Of a stretch of 64,000 nt of DNA, positions 42,142-51,209 are shown in pieces (the stretch's first letter is position 1; the number at the start of each line of letters is the position of its first letter). Source of the stretch: Thermodesulfovibrio yellowstonii (lineage in GTDB: Bacteria > Nitrospirota > Thermodesulfovibrionia > Thermodesulfovibrionales > Dissulfurispiraceae); contig DYHD01000003.1 in the NCBI GenBank assembly GCA_020724365.1, positions 20,847 to 84,846 of the forward strand. Direction: 5' to 3'. The translations under genes and the position numbers were made by a program. The notes beneath the pieces were generated by a model. It ran no database searches and had not been told where the DNA came from. It saw only the letters and a list, made by a program, of their open reading frames with translations.

Positions 42142-44769
42142 ATGATTGATGAAACTGTTTATAAAATTGCACTTGCAGGCTTTTTGCACGATATTGGTAA
42201 GTTTGCAGAAAGAGCGCACGGGATTAAAGGCAGCGATGATATAGGTTTTTTCCCTGATGAAGAGTTTATCAATAGCAATAAAAATTTATATCAACCATTT
42301 TATAACGGCAGGCATACTCATACACACGCTGTTTTTACTGCTGCATTTATCGACAGAATGGAGAAAATTCTACCTAAAAAGTTCAATAAAGGCGAATGGG
42401 GACTTGAAGATTCTTTTATAAATCTTGCAGCAGGGCATCACAAACCTGAAACTGCCTTGCAATGGCTTATTGCTGTTGCAGATAGGGTAAGCAGCGGCTT
42501 TGATAGGTCAGAATTTGAAGAACAATACAATAAAGAAATTCAGGTCAAAGACTACAAAAAGACACGCCTGCTTACAATCTTTGAAGGGCTTTCAACTGAA
42601 AATAAATGGAAATCTGATAAACTTGAAGACTATAAATATCGCTATCCGCTTAAGGAATTATCACCTTACGATATATTTCCCCAAAGCAGCAATGAAATAA
42701 GAGAGATTGAGAGCGAACAAGCATCAAAAGATTATAGAGAGCTTTTTTTCAACTTTACAAATGCCCTTGAAAAATTAAGCCATAAGGAAAATGTCCCGCT
42801 ATGGTTTGAACACTTTGATAGCCTTTTTATGATTTATGCTTCGCACATCCCTGCTGCAACAGTGGGAAATATTGTGCCTGATATATCACTTTATGACCAT
42901 AGCAAAACAACATCGGCAATCGCATCGGCGCTTTATCAATATCATAAAGAAACAAATTCAATAACAGTTGAGGCAATTAAGGATTACGAGCCTAAAAAAT
43001 TTCTCCTTATAAGCGGGGATTTTTACGGCATACAAGACTTCATCTTCGCAGAGGGTGGAAGCACTGGCAAAGCTTCAGCTAAGCTCTTACGCGGAAGGTC
43101 TTTCTATATATCTCTTTTATCCGAACTTGCAGCAGATATGCTTTGCAGGGAACTCGCTTTGCCTGCATCGTCAGTTATTCTTAATGCAGCAGGCAAATTC
43201 ACCATACTTGCTCATAATATTAATGAAACAAAAACCAAAGTTGAAGAAATTGAAGGAAAAATCAATGATTGGCTTATTAAAAGCTTCTTTGGGCAGTCAT
43301 CAATAGGATTTTCAACTGTCGAAGCATCGTGCAATGATTTTGTCAGCGGAAGATTTTCAGAGTTATGGGGCAGACTTTCAAAAGAAACGGATAAGAAGAA
43401 ATACTCAAAATTTGATTTGGTGCAATACGGCGGCTGCGTAAAAACTTATCTCGATTCATTTGATAATGAACTCGGAATATGTCCGTTTTGTTCTAAAAGA
43501 CCTGCGGACAAAACAGCAGAAGTCAAAGACGCATATGCCTGCAAAATATGCCGCGACCATGTTTATGTGGGTGAGAATCTCGTAAAAGAAGACAGAATTG
43601 CAATAACCACGCTTGATGCTGATTTGCAAAGAGAAAGGTTATTGGAACCGATATTTGGGCAGTATCAGGTCTCATTTAAGGTTTCAGGCAAACTCAGTCA
43701 GCTCTCACAAAGCAGTCAACTCCTCAAATACTGGGACATAGGCATCTCAGACAAAGGCGAAGCAGCTAAAGACGTAACCGCAAGATTTATCAACGGCTAT
43801 GTGCCTGCATATGAAAATGAAGACTTGCACGATGACCGGTATTTTGCAGGCAGGAAGAGCGAAAAGAAAAAGCTTGAGATGATTGATCAGATAAAAGCGG
43901 ACAAGGACAAATCTATCCCGAAGTCCTTTGCCCATATAGCAGTAAAGGCGCTTAATTTCACTGATAATCTAAATAAATTCAAAGGCATAGAAGCCCTCGG
44001 TATTCTCAAGGCTGATGTGGACAATCTCGGCTTGCTCTTTGCCTGCGGAATAAGAGAAGAACGACTTACACTCTCAAGGCTTGCAACAATGAGCAGACAA
44101 ATGAATAATTATTTTTCAATTTTTTTGCCTTATAAACTAAAAACTGATGAGAGGTTTCAAAACATCTATACTGTCTTTGCAGGAGGTGATGACTTATTTT
44201 TGATTGGGGCATGGAATAGGATTATCGACTTTGCAGGCTTTTTGCATGACTCATTTAAAGAATACTCTTGCAGAAATGAGCAAATAACAATTTCAGCGGG
44301 AGTTGCTTTACATAAACCGAACACGCCTGTTTTAACATTTGCTGAAACATCCGAAAATGCCCTTGAAAAATCAAAGATGAGCGGCAGGGATAGAGTAACT
44401 ATTTTTGGTGAGACTGCAAAATGGATTGATTTCATAAAACTTCAGGAAGTCAAACATACCATAGAGAATTGGCTTGATTCAGAAAAGATAAACAACGCCA
44501 TGCTATTCAGGGTTAATGAACTCATTGAAATGAGAAGGCAGGAATCAGAAATTCAAAAATCAAAATTTAATATTCAACTCGAAGATATGGAATGCTTGAA
44601 ATGGCATTCACGGTTTAAATATACAGTTGTCAGAAACATTGGCAAAGGGTTGAAAGGCGATGAGAAGCAGAAGGCAATAGAAGAGGTTATGAAAATTGCT
44701 GATTGGCTTGAAACTTATAAAGGAACATTAAAAATACCGCTTTGGCAGATAATATATAACAGAAGATAG
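42142..44769 (+). CDS. csm1: Csm1 / Cas10, type III-A signature protein
   Basis: 875 residues. HD motif LAGFLHDIGKFAERA at the N-terminus, palm 1 near LISGDFYGIQDFIF, zinc ribbon CPFCSKRP...CKICRDH, and palm 2 with LKADVDNLG and intact GGDD (681-684). It would synthesise cyclic oligoadenylate and may degrade DNA. Near residues 800-813 the segment EIQKSKFNIQ is encoded by heptamer-like sequence (about 44549-44577) inserted in frame. It is distinct from cmr2, so two Cas10 enzymes coexist. Confidence 0.95.
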   Translation: MIDETVYKIALAGFLHDIGKFAERAHGIKGSDDIGFFPDEEFINSNKNLYQPFYNGRHTHTHAVFTAAFIDRMEKILPKKFNKGEWGLEDSFINLAAGHHKPETALQWLIAVADRVSSGFDRSEFEEQYNKEIQVKDYKKTRLLTIFEGLSTENKWKSDKLEDYKYRYPLKELSPYDIFPQSSNEIREIESEQASKDYRELFFNFTNALEKLSHKENVPLWFEHFDSLFMIYASHIPAATVGNIVPDISLYDHSKTTSAIASALYQYHKETNSITVEAIKDYEPKKFLLISGDFYGIQDFIFAEGGSTGKASAKLLRGRSFYISLLSELAADMLCRELALPASSVILNAAGKFTILAHNINETKTKVEEIEGKINDWLIKSFFGQSSIGFSTVEASCNDFVSGRFSELWGRLSKETDKKKYSKFDLVQYGGCVKTYLDSFDNELGICPFCSKRPADKTAEVKDAYACKICRDHVYVGENLVKEDRIAITTLDADLQRERLLEPIFGQYQVSFKVSGKLSQLSQSSQLLKYWDIGISDKGEAAKDVTARFINGYVPAYENEDLHDDRYFAGRKSEKKKLEMIDQIKADKDKSIPKSFAHIAVKALNFTDNLNKFKGIEALGILKADVDNLGLLFACGIREERLTLSRLATMSRQMNNYFSIFLPYKLKTDERFQNIYTVFAGGDDLFLIGAWNRIIDFAGFLHDSFKEYSCRNEQITISAGVALHKPNTPVLTFAETSENALEKSKMSGRDRVTIFGETAKWIDFIKLQEVKHTIENWLDSEKINNAMLFRVNELIEMRRQESEIQKSKFNIQLEDMECLKWHSRFKYTVVRNIGKGLKGDEKQKAIEEVMKIADWLETYKGTLKIPLWQIIYNRR

Positions 44770-44781
44770 GAGGGACGAACC

Positions 44782-45267
44782 ATGAATATTAGCTTTTGGG
44801 AAAACAAAGACAAAAAGATTTTAAAATCAGATCTTTTTTCTGAACAGGCAAAAACAATTGCTGACGAGGTATTCAGTGAAAAAGACAACAGGAAAAATAA
44901 CCCAACTCAATTAAGAAAATTCTATGATGAAGTTTTAAGATTTAGCAGTATAATGAAAACTTTGCCTGCCGAACAACAAACAGAAGAATTTAATAAAATG
45001 CTGCCATATCTAATGATGCTAAATTCTAAAGCGGCATATGCTGAAGCGCGAGATTTGGTTTCAAGGAAATTCAAAGAATTTATTAATAAATCTCTCTTGC
45101 AAATCAAGACAAAAGATGACTTTGAAGCCTTTTCTGGTTTATTTGAGGCATTCATGGGATTTTATAAATATAATGTTGAAGTTGTTAAAACTCCGCCTCA
45201 ACAGCAAAGACAACAAAATACTCAAACACAAAACCGCTCACATCAGGGACAAGGATATAGGAGGTAA
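44782..45267 (+). CDS. csm2: Csm2 (small subunit, Cas11)
   Basis: 161 residues. LRKFYDEVLRFSS and MMLNSKAAYAEAR are typical of Csm2, the small subunit lining the III-A complex. The last 20 or so residues are glutamine-rich and probably disordered. AGGAGGG precedes the ATG. Confidence 0.92.
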   Translation: MNISFWENKDKKILKSDLFSEQAKTIADEVFSEKDNRKNNPTQLRKFYDEVLRFSSIMKTLPAEQQTEEFNKMLPYLMMLNSKAAYAEARDLVSRKFKEFINKSLLQIKTKDDFEAFSGLFEAFMGFYKYNVEVVKTPPQQQRQQNTQTQNRSHQGQGYRR

Positions 45268-45273
45268 TATCAG

Positions 45274-45984
45274 ATGAAACTTATATCAATAAAAGAACTG
45301 AAAGGCAAGATTATTCTTAAAAGCGGATTACATATTGGCTCCGGCAATATGGAAATGCAGATAGGCGGCACAGACAGCCCTGTTATCAAACATCCTCATA
45401 CCTTTGAACCATATATTCCCGGCTCATCCCTTAAAGGCAAGGTGCGTTCATTGCTTGAGATGGCAAGCGGGCTTGTCCCTTTTGCTGCGGGCAGCGGAGG
45501 ACTTGTTACGGTAAAAGTATGGAAATCTCTTGAAGATGAGAATTTAAAGAAAAAAGCAGAGGCAATACTTAAGATATTTGGCAGCAGCGGCTCTGAAAGC
45601 GAAGAAGACACGGACTTTGGACCTACGAGGGCTTCTTTCGCTGATTGTTATTTGAATGGGGACTGGAAGAAAAAGGCTCAGTCAAACCGTTGGCAGCTAA
45701 CAGAAGTGAAATCAGAAAATGTAATTAATAGGATTAAAGGCACTGCAGAACATCCCCGTTTTATCGAAAGAGTTCCAGAAGGGACCGAGTTTGATTTTCT
45801 AATCACATATAAAGTGCTAAATGAAACTGATGAAGTATTTTTCAACAAGTATCTTCTTACTGGATTGAAACTTCTTGAACTTGACGCCATTGGCGGAAGC
45901 GGCAGCAGAGGATACGGGAGGATCAAGTTTGAGTTTAAGGATACTGCGATTCAGAAAAGTTTCGAAAGCCTAACACCATTTTAG
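45274..45984 (+). CDS. csm3: Csm3 (Cas7, backbone and target-RNA nuclease)
   Basis: 236 residues. LHIGSGNMEMQIGGTDSPVIKHP holds catalytic Asp34; YIPGSSLKGKVRSLLE and GGSGSRGYGRIKF complete the RAMP motifs. Multiple copies cut target RNA every 6 nt. It lies 6 bp after csm2. An MNT-HEPN pair separates it from csm4. Confidence 0.95.
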   Translation: MKLISIKELKGKIILKSGLHIGSGNMEMQIGGTDSPVIKHPHTFEPYIPGSSLKGKVRSLLEMASGLVPFAAGSGGLVTVKVWKSLEDENLKKKAEAILKIFGSSGSESEEDTDFGPTRASFADCYLNGDWKKKAQSNRWQLTEVKSENVINRIKGTAEHPRFIERVPEGTEFDFLITYKVLNETDEVFFNKYLLTGLKLLELDAIGGSGSRGYGRIKFEFKDTAIQKSFESLTPF

Positions 45985-45996
45985 GAAATCTTACAC

Positions 45997-46323
45997 ATGA
46001 CTACTGCAAATAGCGATATAATCAATATCATTAAAGAAAGGCTGATTAATGCGTATAATCCAAAAACAATTTACCTCTTTGGCTCTCACGCATGGGGAAA
46101 ACCAGATGTGCATAGTGACTTCGATCTGCTTGTGATTATAGAGAAATCGGATGAAAAGCCTTATAAGCGGATAAAAAAAGGAATAGATGCCCTTACAGGG
46201 CTATGTATTGCTAAAGACATCCTTGTATATACAATTAATGAATTCGAACGGCGAGCTGGCGATATCTCAACCTTATGTTACAAAATAAAGAAAGAGGGGA
46301 TAAAACTTTATGAAGCCTTATGA
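45997..46323 (+). CDS. MNT-type nucleotidyltransferase between csm3 and csm4
   Basis: 108 residues. IYLFGSHAWGKPDVHSDFDLLV is the minimal nucleotidyltransferase site. It starts 12 bp after csm3, after an AGGAAA ribosome site, and overlaps the HEPN gene by 14 bp. It is not close in sequence to the other MNT proteins of the island. Confidence 0.86.
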   Translation: MTTANSDIINIIKERLINAYNPKTIYLFGSHAWGKPDVHSDFDLLVIIEKSDEKPYKRIKKGIDALTGLCIAKDILVYTINEFERRAGDISTLCYKIKKEGIKLYEAL

Positions 46324-46699
46324 AGAATGGCTTTTGAAAGCATATAATGACTTGAAATCAGCCAAAAAGCTTATGAGTGGTGATGATAAAATTCTGGATA
46401 CTGCAATTTATCACACACAACAATGCGCTGAAAAAGCCTTTAAGTCATTTCTATCATTTAGGCAGCAGCCCATCCAAAAAACACATGATACAGCTTTTCT
46501 TGCCGAACTCTGTATCAATCTGAATAAAGATTTCGAAGCTATTTTAGAAGATGCTAAAAGTTTTGCTGGCTATGATATTGCCTTTAGGTATCCAGACGAG
46601 ATATTAGAACCTGATGAAGAAGATGTAGAAAACGCTATTGAAAAAGCTGAAAAAATTTTTAATTTTGTAAAAGCTCAAATACAAAGGGAATCACAATGA
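46310..46699 (+). CDS. HEPN-domain protein between csm3 and csm4
   Basis: 129 residues, helical, with YHTQQCAEKAFKSFL, the hallmark of the PF05168 HEPN family. It lacks the RX4HXY site seen in the other two HEPN proteins of the island, so it may be a substrate-binding or non-nuclease partner. It overlaps csm4 by 4 bp, which puts it firmly in the csm operon. Confidence 0.84.
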   Translation: MKPYEEWLLKAYNDLKSAKKLMSGDDKILDTAIYHTQQCAEKAFKSFLSFRQQPIQKTHDTAFLAELCINLNKDFEAILEDAKSFAGYDIAFRYPDEILEPDEEDVENAIEKAEKIFNFVKAQIQRESQ

Positions 46700-47721
46700 A
46701 AACATATGAAATAACCATAAAACCTCTTTCCGGTTTTGGCACGCCCCTGAAAGGCGATACCTTGTTCGGTCATATCTGCTGGCAGGCAGCTTATGACGAA
46801 AGTCTTTTTGGCATGAATATAGAAAAGCTTTTGGAAGATTATCCCGCTAACCCTTTTGTAATTGTCTCAAGTGCATTTTTAAAAATCGGCGATGGTTATG
46901 CCTTGAAGCGCCCAGATATGCCGCTTGATAAACTCTTTGACTTCAGCGGCAATAAGGCGGAAGTCATAGCTAAACGCAAGGAATTGAAAAGCAGACGCTG
47001 GATGTTCGTCAAAAACAATGGCCGGCTGCAATCTATAAAATCTGACGGTTTATATTTTAGCGATGAGGAATTATTCGGTGAGTTGTCTATATCTAAAGAT
47101 GCTGAAATTCAAAGGCAGATGCGTAAAAAGAGAGTTAAATCTTTTATTGCAGATTATACACAGCCTCATAACACCATAAATCGCCTAACAGGCACGACAG
47201 GCGAAGGGCAGTTTGCACCATACTCAGTTGACCAGAAGATTTTTGTTAACGAAATTGAACTCGTCATCTTTATCGGAATTAGAGACGATATACCCATAGA
47301 AGGTGCTGCCAAAGCAATCAAGCAAATTGGCACTATAGGATTCGGTAAAGACGCTTCCACCGGAGTCGGCAGGTTTGAAGTTATTAGCTCCCAAAAAATC
47401 GACTTACACTCCATTGGCTCTGAAAATCCAAATGCCTGCTATACACTTTCACCATGCGTGCCAGAAAAAGATAACTTTAACAATATATTTTTCTCGCCTT
47501 TTACACGATTTGGCAGGCATGGCGATATACTGGCAAAATCAGGCAAGCCCTTTAAAAATCCTGTAATCATGGCCGATGAAGGAGCAGTGTTTGTTGGAAA
47601 AGATGCAAGTGTTTTTAATAAGCCATATATAGGCACTGCTGTATCAGGTATATCAAAGGCAGAACCTAATGCCATAACACAGGGATATTCATTGTATATA
47701 CCTGTCAGGGCGGAGGTATAA
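46696..47721 (+). CDS. csm4: Csm4 (Cas5-like)
   Basis: 341 residues. PLSGFGTPLKGDTLFGHICW at the N-terminus and GFGKDASTGVGRFEV are Csm4 motifs; it binds the crRNA 5' handle and Csm1. The C-terminal region (CVPEKDN...PFTRFGRHG) is also typical. It is followed by csm5 after 2 bp. Confidence 0.94.
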   Translation: MKTYEITIKPLSGFGTPLKGDTLFGHICWQAAYDESLFGMNIEKLLEDYPANPFVIVSSAFLKIGDGYALKRPDMPLDKLFDFSGNKAEVIAKRKELKSRRWMFVKNNGRLQSIKSDGLYFSDEELFGELSISKDAEIQRQMRKKRVKSFIADYTQPHNTINRLTGTTGEGQFAPYSVDQKIFVNEIELVIFIGIRDDIPIEGAAKAIKQIGTIGFGKDASTGVGRFEVISSQKIDLHSIGSENPNACYTLSPCVPEKDNFNNIFFSPFTRFGRHGDILAKSGKPFKNPVIMADEGAVFVGKDASVFNKPYIGTAVSGISKAEPNAITQGYSLYIPVRAEV

Positions 47722-47723
47722 AA

Positions 47724-48881
47724 ATGGATTCAAGATTAAATATTCAAGATTCAAAATACAAGACTCAAAATTTAAAAATAAGGCTGCATGTGTTATCACC
47801 CATTCATATCGGATGCGATGATGTCTATGAGCCGACAAGTTTTGTGATAGATGAGCAAAGAAAAAAACTTATAGAATTTGAACCGATTGAGTTTGTGAAA
47901 AGCCTAAAACCTCAAGAAATTGCTGACTTTAGCAAAACCGCCTCTGGTGATAATCTTCTTGCTATTTTTAAAACAATAAAGCGTTTCTATAAACCTGAAG
48001 TAAGAGGCAAAGAGGTTGATGTTACAGATTATTTAGTTAATCACTATAAGAAAATTCTTAGCATGGGGACTTTTGAAAAAAATGCAGTAATTAATCAATT
48101 CACCATGAACAAAACAGCTTATAATTTACAAAATAACACTCCATACATTCCCGGCTCATCATTAAAGGGAGCTATGAGGACGGCATATTTAAACGCGCTG
48201 GCAAAAGTTAAAAGAGTGAGCAACTTTGGTGGAAAGGCTGATAATTTAGAGTCTTTGTTGCTTGAGCGTTCTGAAGGCAAGGATAAAATGTCCTCCGACC
48301 CTTTCAGAATGGTCAAGGTTTCTGACCTTCTGCCCGTTGGAAATGTATCAACAAAGATTGTTTATGCTGTAAACAAAAAGAAAAAAAAGAGCGAAAGAGA
48401 TACTTTGGCAGATAGAGGTGGGGTATATCAGATATTTGAGACAATAAAAGCTGGAGCAATCTTTGAAGGAATATTAAATGTGAACAAAGCCGAAGAAGCA
48501 TCAGGTATTAAGTTGAAGATTACCTTTGATGACTTAAAATCTTCTCTAAATAAATTTTATATCTCTTTGCTCGAGGCAGAGATTAAGACCATGAAAGTTT
48601 TAGATATCTCTGTGCCGCTAATAAACAGTATCAACAGCAAGTTCAAAGGACAAATAAACAAAACCGCATTTATAGTATCTATCGGCAGACATTCAGGCGC
48701 TGAAGCGGTAACTATTGAAGGCTACAGAAATATCAAAATTATGCAGGGCAGAGATAAGAGCCCAGAATATCGTGACCATGCCACAACCCTGTGGCTTGCC
48801 TCTGACAGCCCAAGACCACAGAACAACAACGGTCTGCTCCCCTTTGGCTGGGCGGTGCTTGAGATAACAGATGGAATTTAA
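47724..48881 (+). CDS. csm5: Csm5 (Cas7-like) with a repeat-derived N-terminal extension
   Basis: 385 residues. The Csm5 core starts at about residue 18 (KIRLHVLSPIHIGCDDVYEPTSF); PYIPGSSLKGAMRTAYL and the terminal PFGWAVLEI are typical. Csm5 caps the 3' end of the III-A complex. The first 16 or so residues (MDSRLNIQDSKYKTQN) come from ATTCAAGA/ATTCAAAA heptamers (47728-47778) and are not part of the family. The 3' end is copied in the scars at 39912 and 40681. It overlaps the next gene by 11 bp. Confidence 0.93.
   Translation: MDSRLNIQDSKYKTQNLKIRLHVLSPIHIGCDDVYEPTSFVIDEQRKKLIEFEPIEFVKSLKPQEIADFSKTASGDNLLAIFKTIKRFYKPEVRGKEVDVTDYLVNHYKKILSMGTFEKNAVINQFTMNKTAYNLQNNTPYIPGSSLKGAMRTAYLNALAKVKRVSNFGGKADNLESLLLERSEGKDKMSSDPFRMVKVSDLLPVGNVSTKIVYAVNKKKKKSERDTLADRGGVYQIFETIKAGAIFEGILNVNKAEEASGIKLKITFDDLKSSLNKFYISLLEAEIKTMKVLDISVPLINSINSKFKGQINKTAFIVSIGRHSGAEAVTIEGYRNIKIMQGRDKSPEYRDHATTLWLASDSPRPQNNNGLLPFGWAVLEITDGI
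47728..47778. repeat. Heptamer tract inside the csm5 start
   Basis: Units such as ATTCAAG, ATTCAAA and ACTCAAA at 7- to 9-bp steps, translated in frame as the N-terminus of Csm5. It belongs to the same repeat family as 31441 and 42058. Confidence 0.7.
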
Positions 48882-49407
48882 AACCGTTTTAAAAGAACTT
48901 TTAACACGCTTTTATGAGCAAAATATTAGCTATGCTCTTATGGGTGGGTTTGCAATGGGCTTGTGGGGAGCGGGAAGGACAACTGTTGATATAGATTTTC
49001 TAGTTAATCGGGATGACATAGACAAAGTAGATAAAATTATGCATGCTCTCGGTTATGAGTGCAGATATAGAAGTGAGAATGTCTCGCAATATGTATCACC
49101 ACTTAAGATCTTTGGAGAGGTTGATTTCCTTCATGCTTTTAGGGAGGCAAGCATTCAAATGCTTCAAAGGGCAGTAGAAAAAGAGGTCTTTGCAGCGATA
49201 AAAATCAAAACTCTAATACCTGAAGACATAATAGGACTAAAACTTCAGGCAATCAAAAACAATCCAAAAAGGCAACATGGTGAAATTGAAGATATCATGT
49301 TTTTGATTGAAAACTATAAAAATGAAATAAACTGGTCTTTAATTGAACAGTATGTCAAAATCTTAAATATGGAAGAATTATATACGCAGATATGCAAAAA
49401 GAGATAG
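48871..49407 (+). CDS. AbiEii-like nucleotidyltransferase
   Basis: 178 residues. ALMGGFAMGLWGAGRTTVDIDFLV is the nucleotidyltransferase active-site pattern of the larger DUF6036/AbiEii-type group, with the later EVDFL as third acid. It overlaps csm5 by 11 bp and the next small gene by 16 bp. It is the fourth nucleotidyltransferase unit of the island. A toxin-antitoxin role is inferred from context. Confidence 0.78.
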   Translation: MEFKTVLKELLTRFYEQNISYALMGGFAMGLWGAGRTTVDIDFLVNRDDIDKVDKIMHALGYECRYRSENVSQYVSPLKIFGEVDFLHAFREASIQMLQRAVEKEVFAAIKIKTLIPEDIIGLKLQAIKNNPKRQHGEIEDIMFLIENYKNEINWSLIEQYVKILNMEELYTQICKKR

Positions 49408-49628
49408 AGATTTCTCAAAAGGCTACGGATGAACTTTTGGAACTAACCAAATCTGAATCCATAAAAATAGACATGGAGACTCTAAAACATCAGCGACATA
49501 ACCCTTTTATAAAAAACGGCAAGGTAAATATTGATGCATATATTGAGTTTGTAACCCAGTTCAACGAATTCATCAATCATGAGCCAAAGCCTTTTAAGCC
49601 TATGATTGATAGGGATATGAGGCTATAA
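49392..49628 (+). CDS. Small partner protein of the nucleotidyltransferase
   Basis: 78 residues, with a C-terminal FINHEPKPFKPMIDRDMRL. No known domain. It overlaps the nucleotidyltransferase by 16 bp, so the two are probably translated together, and a toxin-antitoxin pair is plausible. Confidence 0.55.
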   Translation: MQKEIEISQKATDELLELTKSESIKIDMETLKHQRHNPFIKNGKVNIDAYIEFVTQFNEFINHEPKPFKPMIDRDMRL

Positions 49629-49652
49629 GATAATGGATTAATGGAGGATATT

Positions 49653-51209
49653 ATGAAAGATAGTGAATTATTCACAAAGCATGTAATGTTTTGCAATTCA
49701 ACTGGAAATCAGACTATTAACTTAATTCCAGCTCTTCAGTTTAATATTCCAGAGATAATAATCTATTCAACTGATCACACAGAAAAAACTGGACTTTCAG
49801 AGAGATTATTAAATGTCATAAAAAATAGAAGAATTAAAACATCTGTCGTAATCCTTTCAAATGAAGAAGAAAAAAACCCTTTATCGCTGATAGATAAGCT
49901 GCTTTTTCATGCAAAAAAATACGAAAAAATCATATGGAATATATCAGGTGGTCAGAAAATTCCTACTATTGCCCTACAAACAGCATTTCAAAGAAGGATT
50001 AATGCTGGCTTTAAGGAAGATATACTTCTTTATCTCGAAGCCAAACCACCAGAAACTTGGTATTACGACAGCTCATTTAAGTCTCATAAAGTAAGAACCA
50101 AAGCTGACACTAATTTGAAGGAAATTCTCTTTTTGTATGGTTATGATTTATATGAAGATAAAAATGAAAAGATGCTCGAGATATATCCCTCTATATCAAA
50201 TGATGCAAAAGAAAAATTAGAAGTAGGAAGAAAGGCTTTAAATTACTACATAGAAAATGATTATTTTCGCGAAGCTTTTTTTAACTGGATGAAACCTTAT
50301 GAACCCGACATAAAAAATAAAAATGATATCAGAGAACTTATTAGATACACTCTTAATCAGATAAAGCCAAAAGTTAATGATATCAAGTTGAAAAAAGCAG
50401 GCTATGAAAAATTAGAAGAAACTATTGGTCATATTATAAAAGATCTTCACACAACAGACATCAATAGTCTTAAAGAAGGGGCGAGAAAACTAAAAATAAT
50501 CAGTAAGCCTGAAGAGCTATTTAATGACTACTGGAACGGTATAAAAGGAAAAACTATTGAAAAAACTATCGAAAAAATAGACTTCGATGAAATTAAACTA
50601 TTACGAAGAGATGTCGATAAACAAACCATTAATAATCTTAAAATACAGATAGAAGATATTGGTGGCGTGTTTAACGACAAGATAGGAGATATCATCTATA
50701 AAAAAGATATTTATCATTTTTCTGCACTTCGTAAAGGAAATGGATTCCTTTATGAATGGATGGTTGCTGCTTATCTCTTTGATATAGTGAATGAGGACGA
50801 ATGTCTTAAACAATACATTGGACAGATTCATTGGAGTGTTAAAACAAAGCCTTTCAATTCTCAAAAGCATGATGCAGAATTAGATTTAGTAATAACTACA
50901 AAATTTGGCACACTTATAACTATCGAATTGAAAACTTATGACTTTTCAGGGGATACCGCAAAGGCTAAAGAGGGCACAACTTTTAAAAAAAGCGGTCCTT
51001 ATGGAAAAGCCGTGATAGTTGGTCCTTTGCTTAAATCCATTGTTAAGCACAATTACGAAGACTATCCATATTACATTGACGGAACTGTCCGTTCACAACA
51101 AGAAACAGCCGAACGAAACGGTATAGAATATTGGTATTTGGATGATATACCTTCAAAAATAAAACAAAAAATGTTTTGTAATCTGGAGAATTTTAAATGG
51201 CCGAAATAA
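49653..51209 (+). CDS. Large CARF-like protein with C-terminal PD-(D/E)xK nuclease domain
   Basis: 518 residues from the ATG at 49653, chosen because GGAGG lies 5 nt upstream; an ATG at 49641 overlaps that site. The N-terminal 150 residues look like a CARF domain (VMFCNSTGNQTINLIPALQ, then WNISGGQKIPTIALQTAF). A long helical middle (about 190-355) is unrecognised. The C-terminus has Asp411 in AELDLVIT and Glu425-x-Lys427 in TIELKTYDF, a PD-(D/E)xK nuclease pattern. It is larger than Can2 and ordered differently from Can1. I infer a second cOA-activated nuclease. It overlaps csx3 by 13 bp. Confidence 0.75.
   Translation: MKDSELFTKHVMFCNSTGNQTINLIPALQFNIPEIIIYSTDHTEKTGLSERLLNVIKNRRIKTSVVILSNEEEKNPLSLIDKLLFHAKKYEKIIWNISGGQKIPTIALQTAFQRRINAGFKEDILLYLEAKPPETWYYDSSFKSHKVRTKADTNLKEILFLYGYDLYEDKNEKMLEIYPSISNDAKEKLEVGRKALNYYIENDYFREAFFNWMKPYEPDIKNKNDIRELIRYTLNQIKPKVNDIKLKKAGYEKLEETIGHIIKDLHTTDINSLKEGARKLKIISKPEELFNDYWNGIKGKTIEKTIEKIDFDEIKLLRRDVDKQTINNLKIQIEDIGGVFNDKIGDIIYKKDIYHFSALRKGNGFLYEWMVAAYLFDIVNEDECLKQYIGQIHWSVKTKPFNSQKHDAELDLVITTKFGTLITIELKTYDFSGDTAKAKEGTTFKKSGPYGKAVIVGPLLKSIVKHNYEDYPYYIDGTVRSQQETAERNGIEYWYLDDIPSKIKQKMFCNLENFKWPK

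Noticed and set aside
49641..49652. ATG at 49641 as start of the large CARF-nuclease gene
   Set aside because: The GGAGG needed for the ATG at 49653 lies inside this extension; the later start has ideal spacing.
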